This document shows, in pieces, positions 35,792 to 42,665 of a stretch of DNA of 42,665 bases. The notes beneath the pieces were generated by a model, which was given only the letters and a program-made list of their open reading frames with translations, was not told the origin of the DNA and did no database searches. The position numbers and the translations under genes are program-made. This DNA is from Candidatus Pseudolachnospira avium (GTDB taxonomy: Bacteria; Bacillota; Clostridia; Lachnospirales; Lachnospiraceae). The DNA lies in contig CAJFTW010000077.1 of the NCBI GenBank assembly GCA_904420025.1, positions 1 through 42,665 of the forward strand. Direction: 5' to 3'. Each line of letters starts with the position of its first letter. Position 1 is the first letter of the stretch.

Positions 35792-38700
35792 ATGAGCCTT
35801 TTTCAGCATGACGCAGCGGGAAACCCGGTGGTGCCAGAGGTTTATCTCTGCCGCCGCAACCGGGAGGCCCTGGGGCGGCTCTTTGTCACCGGGCTGACGG
35901 TGACGGAGAATCTAAACCGCCCCGGCTCCGTCTCCTTCCAGGTGCCCCGCTTTTACCAGGGGCAGGAAAATCCCTGGTATGACCAGCTGGAGACCCTGCA
36001 GCTGGCGTATCTGCCGCCCCACGGATATTTTTCTCTGACCGTGGAGACCCGTTCCGAGGGCAATGAGGTCAAGGAGGTCACCGGTACCTCCTGGGAGTCC
36101 GAGCTGGATTCCCGCTACCTGGACAGCTTTCAGGTAAATACCTTTGAGAAGGGGGATGAAACCGACTCCCAGGGGAATTATGTCCGCTCCCGCCTGTTTG
36201 ATCCGGAGGACCCGGATCACAGCATTCTCCACCGGGCCCTTTCCGGCACCGGCTGGCAGATTCAAATGGGCGGTACCGGGGAGGCGTACACCACCCTCTG
36301 CGGACGCACCCCCACATACGACCTGAGCCGCCAGAGTGTCCGCGGCTTTCTCTCCGACCTGCAGGAGGAATTTGACCTGCTGTTCCGGTTTGGGAAGGAG
36401 GAGCGGACGGTCACCTGCTATCTGCTCTCCGAATACGGGCAGGACACCGGCATCTACGCTTCCTTTGAAAACCTGAATCAAAAGCTGGAGATCCAGGTGG
36501 AGGAGGATTCCCTGGTCACCGCCCTGCGGGTCACCGGGGGAGAGGGCATTTACACAGAGGATGTGATTCCCGCTCCCTCCGGCCTCCTGATCTGCCTGGA
36601 CTACTATCTGGATCCCCGGTTTATGAGCCCGGATACCATTGCCGCCTGGGAGTCCTATCAGGAAACCTACCAGGAGGCCTCCGATGCCTACGGGGAAAAG
36701 CTGCTGCTCTGGGAGGAAAAGAACACCCTGCTCAGCGAGTACCGCCACTCAGCCCCCCAGGCCCAGACCCGGGAGGAGGACGGCACCCTGCAAGAGCTGA
36801 ACCAGCTGAACGCCCAACAGCTGGCCGCCGCCTTTACCTGGACGGTCTACCCCGCCTCCACCCCTGCCCAGGACCGTTTCAACTACGGCCTGGCTTACCT
36901 GCAGGCCATCCACGACGCCTACACGGAAGCCCAGGCGGTCCGGGTGGAGGCCGGACAGGCCCAGGGAGAGGCTTACCAGCAGATTCTCCGGGTGCTGGAC
37001 GCCTCCCGGACGGCCCTGGACACCCGGCAGCAGCAGATTCAGCTGGCGGAGGCGGATCTGGAGCAGCTGAACCAGGAGAAGGCAGCCATCCGCCAGAGCT
37101 GCGATCTGCTCTCCTGTATCCGCTCCTATTTTTCCGGCCTGGGCTACACAGACACCGGGCTGGCCGCCAAGGCCCAGAGCACCTACCAGGAATTGCTCTC
37201 CTTCCTCCGGGAGGATGAGTATGCCAACGACCACTACTTTGCCACGGACCTGGACAGCTACGCGGACCGCATGGCCATCACCCGGGAGCTGATTGCCCTG
37301 GCCCAGCGGGAGCTGGAAAAGAGCAGCCATCCCCGCGTCACCTGGAGCTGCACCGTCTCCAACCCGGCCCTGCGCCGGGAGTTTGACTATGCCCGGGAAA
37401 CCCTGGACGTGGGGAATTTCATGACGCTGGAGCTGCACCCCGGCTACGCGGAGAAAATCCGGATTGTGGGGGCGGAAATCCCCTACGGCCAGCTGGATCA
37501 GTTAAAGCTGACCTTTGCGGACCGGGTGGAACGGGACGCGGTTCTGGAGGATATTGGCAAGCAGCTGGGCAGCTCTGTGGGCACCGCCGCCAGCCTGAAG
37601 GCCTTTCTCTCCCAGCGGGATTCCTTTGACGCTTCCCACCGTTTTGTCCGGGAGATGATGGACCACGGCCTTCTGGCTGCCCAAACCGGAATCTACAACA
37701 ACGACAGCCAGGAAATTTCCATAGACCGGCATGGGATCTGGGGAAGAGCCCGGAAGACCGCCGGGGATTTTGAGCCGGAGCAGGTGCTGATTCAGAAGAA
37801 TCAGATCCTGTTTACGGACGATTACTGGCAGACGGTGCGCAGCGCCCTGGGAAAGATCCAGGTAAAACAGCCGGACGGCACCGTTTCCTACCGCTACGGC
37901 CTCATTGCCGATACGGTGCTGGTGGACGACCTCTATTCCCTGGACGCATCCATCGGCGGCTGGGTCATTGAGGAGGACGCCCTGCGGACGGAAAACTTTT
38001 CCATCTCCCAGCAGGACGGGGAAAACCGGGTCGTGTCCGGCACCTATCTGGGGGCGGACGGCTCCCTCCTCACTCCCAATCTGCAGCTGGTTCCCCAGTC
38101 CGGCCTGACCATAGATGTCAATTCCTTCCATCTCACCGCCGGGGGCGGAGCGGACAGTGCGGTCTCCCTGGACGATTATCTGGAGGAGCTGAAGCAGGAT
38201 ACCCTGGAGGGCGCCGCGGAACAGGCGGAAACCCTGCTGGCTCAGCTGGCAACCTATGAGCTGGCCAGCTCCGCCAGCTCGGTGATCCGTTATCCGGACG
38301 GCTGCCGGCCGGCAGCCGTCACCTTCTCCGCCAGCCGGGTCTCCCCGTCCGGAAGGACCGCCTACCTGGGGAATCTGGTAATCCAGGGCTATAACGGCTC
38401 CGGCTGGACGGTCCTGTTTGACTCTGCCTCCGGGGAGGGGGAGGACAGCCTGCTCTCCTCCAAGGACTGGGATCTGTTTGAGCTAAACGGCAGTCCCCTG
38501 CTGCTCCTGCGCTGTGAGCTGTACGCCCCGGCGGATACGGATCACGAGCACCTGCTGGCCTACCAGCTGGTGTCTGTGGTCAACGACTCCTCCCTGGCCA
38601 CCGACGGGATCTTTCTTCCCATCTGCTCCCATCTGGGCTGCAGCGGCACGGTTTCCTGTGAAAAGTCGGAAAACGCCCATGTCGTCTTTACCCTCTATGG

Positions 38701-39931
38701 AGCCACCGAGGAAGGAGAAAGCATTGGCCAGGAAGGGCCCATTCAGATCCAGGCCTTTGATTCGCCGGAGGCGCAGACACCCGCCGCCACCTACTCCTTT
38801 TCCCTGCCGGTTCCCCTGGCTTCCTCTGGAACCGGGGCGGACACTGTCCGGGATCTTTTGCAGCGGAGGGATGGGCGCTGGGGCATTCTGCGCCAGGCCG
38901 CTTTCCCGGATACAGGCGGCTCCTTCCTGGCCTTTTCCCAGGAAGAGCAGCTTCGCTGGAACCAGATTCTCTCCTATCCCGGCTACACCCGCTATCAGGT
39001 TTCCTATCCACAGGGAAGCGCCGCCCTGCAGCCTGTCTTTGACTGTGATTTCTACTCGGAGATCAGCTTTCAGAATACGCTGCTGGCCGATACGGCAGAG
39101 GCCACCCGGCAGCAGCTGGACGCAAACATCACCCAGACCCAGCAGCTGATGGAGATTTTGCAGGAAAATGTGCTCCTGGCCGGAAAAGCCGGGGATCTGC
39201 TCCAGTCTCTGGAACTAAAAAAGACCGAGCTTTTGGCCGGACAGATGGACCTGGAGGAGGCGGAGACAGCGTCCCGCGCCCAGGATCCCTACCCGTATTC
39301 CTATCCCTATCCGCCGGAGGATTCCTCCCTCAGCCTCACCTACGGCTATTGTTACCAGGACTCCCTGGAACGGGTTCTGGGAGAGGACGGCGCTGCCGCC
39401 CAGCTGGAGGCCCAGTGCCAGACCCTGCTGGATTTCTATCAGGCAAACCCCTCCTACAGCACATTGGCTGCCGAGTACCAGGAGGCCCAAAATCTGTATG
39501 ACAGCTTTCTCCAGGCACTCCAGGACTACCAGACTGTGGCCGGACGTTTTTCCTTACACCTGCAAAATGCCCGCAGCCAGGAGCTGGACGATAAAATTGA
39601 AAAGCTCAGCGCCGGCATCCAGGTGGAGCCGGATCATGTGGAACTGTACCTGAGCCAAACCGGCGCTGCATCTGCCCTAACCTTGGCTCCCGGCGTCCTG
39701 GCCTTTTCCTCCGGCCGCATCTGGGAGGAAGAAGAGCCGTTGACGGAAACGTCCCTGCGGCAGCTTTTAACCGGCCAGGCCGTATCCGCCTATGTGTCCG
39801 GCAGCGGCCTTTCCGCCGGACAGGCCTATCTGGAAAACTCGCTGACCCTGGGGAGCTTTCAGCTCCAGAGCCGCACCGATTCCCAGGGAGTCCGCCACCT
39901 GACCCTGTTCTCCCAGGAAAGCAGTTCGTAA
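35792..39931 (+). CDS. Tail-associated (Tal/gp18-like) tail-tip protein
   Basis: A 1379-residue protein. Residues 1 to about 330 carry the Tal/prophage-endopeptidase-tail N-terminal fold (FVTGLTVTENLNRPGSVSFQ, later REFDYARETLDVGNFMTLEL-type strands), followed by long helical segments (36650-37330), a beta-rich middle and further coiled coil (39080-39600). No peptidase catalytic set was confirmed. Start is ATG 35792 or an in-frame GTG at 35783; the ATG is preferred. It would form the tail tip with Dit. The following gene encodes the fibre. Confidence 0.75.
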   Translation: MSLFQHDAAGNPVVPEVYLCRRNREALGRLFVTGLTVTENLNRPGSVSFQVPRFYQGQENPWYDQLETLQLAYLPPHGYFSLTVETRSEGNEVKEVTGTSWESELDSRYLDSFQVNTFEKGDETDSQGNYVRSRLFDPEDPDHSILHRALSGTGWQIQMGGTGEAYTTLCGRTPTYDLSRQSVRGFLSDLQEEFDLLFRFGKEERTVTCYLLSEYGQDTGIYASFENLNQKLEIQVEEDSLVTALRVTGGEGIYTEDVIPAPSGLLICLDYYLDPRFMSPDTIAAWESYQETYQEASDAYGEKLLLWEEKNTLLSEYRHSAPQAQTREEDGTLQELNQLNAQQLAAAFTWTVYPASTPAQDRFNYGLAYLQAIHDAYTEAQAVRVEAGQAQGEAYQQILRVLDASRTALDTRQQQIQLAEADLEQLNQEKAAIRQSCDLLSCIRSYFSGLGYTDTGLAAKAQSTYQELLSFLREDEYANDHYFATDLDSYADRMAITRELIALAQRELEKSSHPRVTWSCTVSNPALRREFDYARETLDVGNFMTLELHPGYAEKIRIVGAEIPYGQLDQLKLTFADRVERDAVLEDIGKQLGSSVGTAASLKAFLSQRDSFDASHRFVREMMDHGLLAAQTGIYNNDSQEISIDRHGIWGRARKTAGDFEPEQVLIQKNQILFTDDYWQTVRSALGKIQVKQPDGTVSYRYGLIADTVLVDDLYSLDASIGGWVIEEDALRTENFSISQQDGENRVVSGTYLGADGSLLTPNLQLVPQSGLTIDVNSFHLTAGGGADSAVSLDDYLEELKQDTLEGAAEQAETLLAQLATYELASSASSVIRYPDGCRPAAVTFSASRVSPSGRTAYLGNLVIQGYNGSGWTVLFDSASGEGEDSLLSSKDWDLFELNGSPLLLLRCELYAPADTDHEHLLAYQLVSVVNDSSLATDGIFLPICSHLGCSGTVSCEKSENAHVVFTLYGATEEGESIGQEGPIQIQAFDSPEAQTPAATYSFSLPVPLASSGTGADTVRDLLQRRDGRWGILRQAAFPDTGGSFLAFSQEEQLRWNQILSYPGYTRYQVSYPQGSAALQPVFDCDFYSEISFQNTLLADTAEATRQQLDANITQTQQLMEILQENVLLAGKAGDLLQSLELKKTELLAGQMDLEEAETASRAQDPYPYSYPYPPEDSSLSLTYGYCYQDSLERVLGEDGAAAQLEAQCQTLLDFYQANPSYSTLAAEYQEAQNLYDSFLQALQDYQTVAGRFSLHLQNARSQELDDKIEKLSAGIQVEPDHVELYLSQTGAASALTLAPGVLAFSSGRIWEEEEPLTETSLRQLLTGQAVSAYVSGSGLSAGQAYLENSLTLGSFQLQSRTDSQGVRHLTLFSQESSS

Positions 39932-40000
39932 CCGAGGCGCCGGTTCTGTGTATGCCAAGCCTCCCCTTCCACCAATCCGAAACCATCGAAAGGAGCCAAC

Positions 40001-42665
40001 ATGGCAAGTCAAAATTATTACAATGTATCCAGTTCCAATTCCAAGTACACCGGCAAATTTGCCATCACAGAGACCAACGACACCGGCGGCAACTATTCCA
40101 CCATCAACTGGACCTTCAGCCTGTACCGGAATGATTCCTACAACAGCTCTTATTCCCGGCAGTATGGAAACCGGGTGGTGATCGAGATTGACGGCAGCCG
40201 GGTGCTGGACACGGACCAGTGCGGAACCGTCACTGCCCCCAACGGGGAGGCCAACGCCTACGTGCTGGCCAGCGGCTCCACCCGCGTCAACCACAACAGT
40301 GACGGCACCAAGCAGTTTTCTTTTTCCGCCCAGTACACCAACTCCCAGTCCAGCTCCATCAGCCCCCTGACCGTCAGCGGCACCCACACCTGCAACACCA
40401 TTCCCCGGGCCTCCAGCTTTACGCTGAGCGCCAGCTCGGTGGCTGTGGGTTCCAATATCACCGTGCAGATCTCCCGGGCCTCCTCCACCTTCAACCACCG
40501 GTGGAGCATCACCACCCCCAACAATACCACGGTGTTTCTGCAGGACGGCATTGGCACCAGCCACACGGCGGCGGTCCCCCTTTCCGTGCTGGCCTACGCG
40601 GCCCAGAACAACCTTTCCTCCGTCACCCTCACCGCCCATGTGATGACCTACGTAGGGACCAACACCGGAAACGTGGTGGGGTACGCCAGCCGCACCTTCA
40701 CCGCCACTGTACCCGCTGCCGGCCTCTCCCTGGGGGCTTCCTCCGTCCCCATGGGCAGCGCCGTCACCCTCACCGCCTCCTTCAGCAATACCGCCTTAAA
40801 TGGGGAGAACGCCCTGAATTATAAGTTTTCCTTCCAATTTGGCTCCAAAAGCGGACAGGTTGCCAGTATATCCGCAGGCGGCTCCAAAAGTGTCTCTTTC
40901 ACGCCGGCCCTGGCCACCTATGCGCCGCAAATCCCCTCCGCCACCTCCGGGAAAGGCACCGTCACCTGCCAGACCTACTGCGGCACCCGGCTCATTGGCT
41001 CTGCCACCAAGCAGCTGACCTTGACACTGCCCTCCGGTGTCAGTTATCAGCCCACCTTTACAGAAAGCCTGACGCCCACCGGCCGCTACGGGAACTTTTA
41101 TCTGAAAGGGCGCTCCGGCATCACCGCCGGTTTTTCCGCCGCCAGCGCCAAATACGGCGCCACCATTGCCTCCCGGAAAATCTTCATCAACAGCAGTGAG
41201 TATACCAACTCGGTCAGCTACACCTTTCCCGCCGCCGGCAGCTACACCGTCACCTACCGGGTGACGGATTCCCGCAGTTATCAGGCAGAGAAAACCCTCT
41301 CCGCCATTACCGTGCACGACTACCGTGCCCCGCAGCTCTCCACATTTCAGGTCCGCCGCGGGGACGGCGCCGCCAACACAACCCTGTATCTGACCTGCCA
41401 GGGAAGCTATTTTGTGCCGGCCTCCGGCACCTATTCCAACACCCCCACCCTGCAACTCTCCGACGGCAGCCGGACCTTTTCCGTTCCCATCAGCCCGGAT
41501 GCCGGCGGTACCTTTTCCGTCTCCGACTGGCAGCTGACGGAAAACGAGGAGACGCCGTCCTTTTCCGAGGCCCAGGCCTACGCCCTGACCCTGACCCTCT
41601 ATGACAGTGTCAATGGCTCCACACCGGCCGCCTCCCTCCAGGCCACGCTGCCTCCGGAAAGCTATCTGCTGGATTTCTGCGGGGCAGACGGCGTGGCCAT
41701 CGGCAAGGCCAGCCTGGGAAGCGGCCTGGAGGTGGCTCTGCCCTCCCGGTTCTATGAGGGGATCACCCTGGGAGACACGGCCGCCCAGGGCAAGCCGCTG
41801 CGTCTGGTGGCAGACAGTCAGGGCAATTCCTTCCAGCTGCAGGGAAGCGGCGGCGCCCTGAAGCTGCAGCGCTGCAATGCCGCCGGCGTACCAGCCTCCA
41901 CGCCCCTGCAGGTAAGCGCCAGCGGCTCCTGCACCCTGGCCAGCTCTCAGGTGTCCGGGGATCTGAAAGTCACCGGCACCCTGACCGCTTCCGGCAGCAC
42001 CTCCGCCTCCAGCCTCACCGCTTCCGGCAAGATTACCGCCGGCAGCCTGGCCGTCACCGGCAGCGCTTCCGCCTCCAGCCTCTCCACCTCCGGAAACATC
42101 TCCGCCTCCGGTACCATCTCCGAAGGAGGAAAAAGCCTGTCCTCCAAATACGCCGCTGCCTCCCACAGCCACAGCTATCTGCCGCTGTCCGGGGGGACGG
42201 TTACGGGGACCCTTACTGCCAAGGGAACCATCGTTCTGGCAAACAGCGGAAAAATATTTGGTGATGGCCAGCACTTATATATCTACCCCAACCATGAAAA
42301 TTTTTCTAACATTGAGCTGGGTGTGCGAGACAAACGATGGGCATTTATGCCTTGTACCACCGATGGACGTACCGGCCTGGGCACTCCCACCTATCCTTGG
42401 CGGGAATGCTACCTGACATCCGGATCGATCTACACCTCTGACCGGGAAAAAAAGCATGATATTGAGACGCTGCCGAAAGATCAAATGCTTGCTTTTATCA
42501 TGGATCTAAAACCGGTATCCTACGTGCTTAACAACAATCAATCCGGAAGAAAACACTGGGGGCTCATTGCGCAGGATGTGGAAGAGACCATGGAAAAGTG
42601 CCAGATTGACTCCCAAGATTTTGGAGGCTTCATAAAAGCGATCCCCGAGATCCCCGAGTCCGAAC
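40001..42665 (+). CDS. Tail fibre/receptor-binding protein with DUF859 repeats and S74 chaperone end, 3' end outside window
   Basis: At least 888 residues, open at the window end. AAAGGAG precedes the ATG at 40001. The N-terminal half is DUF859-like: repeated Ser/Thr-rich Ig-like strands (TGKFAITETNDTGGNYSTIN, ASSFTLSASSVAVGSNITVQ, and similar units). Near 41930-42200 short repeats of the type SGSTSASSLTASGKITAGSL and a HSHSYLPLSGGTVTGTL motif form a fibre shaft. At 42434 onward TSDREKKHDIETLP begins a peptidase S74 intramolecular chaperone, with the Ser and Lys of the self-cleaving dyad present. This domain trims itself after trimer folding. It should bind the target cell surface. Confidence 0.82.
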   Translation, partial: MASQNYYNVSSSNSKYTGKFAITETNDTGGNYSTINWTFSLYRNDSYNSSYSRQYGNRVVIEIDGSRVLDTDQCGTVTAPNGEANAYVLASGSTRVNHNSDGTKQFSFSAQYTNSQSSSISPLTVSGTHTCNTIPRASSFTLSASSVAVGSNITVQISRASSTFNHRWSITTPNNTTVFLQDGIGTSHTAAVPLSVLAYAAQNNLSSVTLTAHVMTYVGTNTGNVVGYASRTFTATVPAAGLSLGASSVPMGSAVTLTASFSNTALNGENALNYKFSFQFGSKSGQVASISAGGSKSVSFTPALATYAPQIPSATSGKGTVTCQTYCGTRLIGSATKQLTLTLPSGVSYQPTFTESLTPTGRYGNFYLKGRSGITAGFSAASAKYGATIASRKIFINSSEYTNSVSYTFPAAGSYTVTYRVTDSRSYQAEKTLSAITVHDYRAPQLSTFQVRRGDGAANTTLYLTCQGSYFVPASGTYSNTPTLQLSDGSRTFSVPISPDAGGTFSVSDWQLTENEETPSFSEAQAYALTLTLYDSVNGSTPAASLQATLPPESYLLDFCGADGVAIGKASLGSGLEVALPSRFYEGITLGDTAAQGKPLRLVADSQGNSFQLQGSGGALKLQRCNAAGVPASTPLQVSASGSCTLASSQVSGDLKVTGTLTASGSTSASSLTASGKITAGSLAVTGSASASSLSTSGNISASGTISEGGKSLSSKYAAASHSHSYLPLSGGTVTGTLTAKGTIVLANSGKIFGDGQHLYIYPNHENFSNIELGVRDKRWAFMPCTTDGRTGLGTPTYPWRECYLTSGSIYTSDREKKHDIETLPKDQMLAFIMDLKPVSYVLNNNQSGRKHWGLIAQDVEETMEKCQIDSQDFGGFIKAIPEIPESE

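Noticed and set aside
40796-42274. A 492-codon Gly-rich open frame on the minus strand
   Set aside because: Antisense to the fibre repeats; Gly-rich text arises from reversed Ser/Ala/Thr codons.
1-42665. CRISPR array, tRNA or rRNA genes
   Set aside because: No spaced direct repeats of 25-40 bases and no tRNA or rRNA pattern was seen by reading; a tRNA or attachment site just outside the window cannot be excluded.

Overview
The window looks like a chromosomal segment of a GC-rich anaerobic gut Firmicute, most likely a clostridial Oscillospiraceae-type bacterium. This is inferred from the gene families (tungsten aldehyde oxidoreductase with NuoEFG-like partners, PspA/SPFH pair, PcrA, DUF1836, small acidic-tailed membrane protein), consensus sigma-A promoters and strong AGGAGG ribosome binding sites. 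No rRNA or tRNA gene or CRISPR array was seen, so the genus cannot be fixed.

Region 1 (1-9284) is redox metabolism. A minus-strand operon runs from 7359 to 1686: polyferredoxin, tungsten aldehyde:ferredoxin oxidoreductase, a MoaD-like sulfur carrier, then NuoE-, NuoF- and NuoG-like iron-sulfur flavoproteins. This matches the aldehyde-oxidising branch of the Bfu electron-bifurcating family, which is predicted to couple aldehyde oxidation to NAD+ and ferredoxin reduction. A divergent LysR gene (7726-8628) shares its control region. A ThiF/MoeB-like activating enzyme follows, a plausible partner of the MoaD protein. Downstream lie a second LysR gene and a partial chromate transporter.

Region 2 (9331-17318) is housekeeping: RlmD-type 23S rRNA methyltransferase, a small membrane protein, PcrA helicase, an SPFH/zinc-ribbon protein with PspA (envelope stress), a membrane-anchored metallophosphoesterase and a DUF1836 regulator.

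Region 3 (17374-42665, continuing past the end) is phage-derived. It opens with a phage-type orphan gene and a 947-residue protein that has the hallmarks of the two-barrel RNA polymerase superfamily (RNAi RdRp, YonO, crAss-like phage polymerase), with the catalytic-loop signature SGSDFDSD. It has a consensus promoter (TTGACA-N17-TATACT) and a near-consensus LexA box. A siphovirus-type tail module follows, preceded by a perfect LexA-type palindrome (GAAC-GTAC-GTTC): tail-completion-like protein, tail tube, chaperone-like proteins, tape measure, Dit-like, Tal-like and an S74-terminated fibre. No capsid, portal, terminase, integrase or lysis gene is visible. The set therefore looks like a domesticated, SOS-controlled tail particle or a degraded prophage, paired with its own RNA polymerase. 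This is the most interesting feature of the window.

The tape-measure locus (24400-28400) is scrambled. There is a mid-gene fragment of one tape-measure gene, the start of another, and the long remainder, separated by two AT-rich insertions carrying a YbjQ-family gene and a zinc-ribbon gene. Either the particle is dead, or this is a site of repeated recombination.
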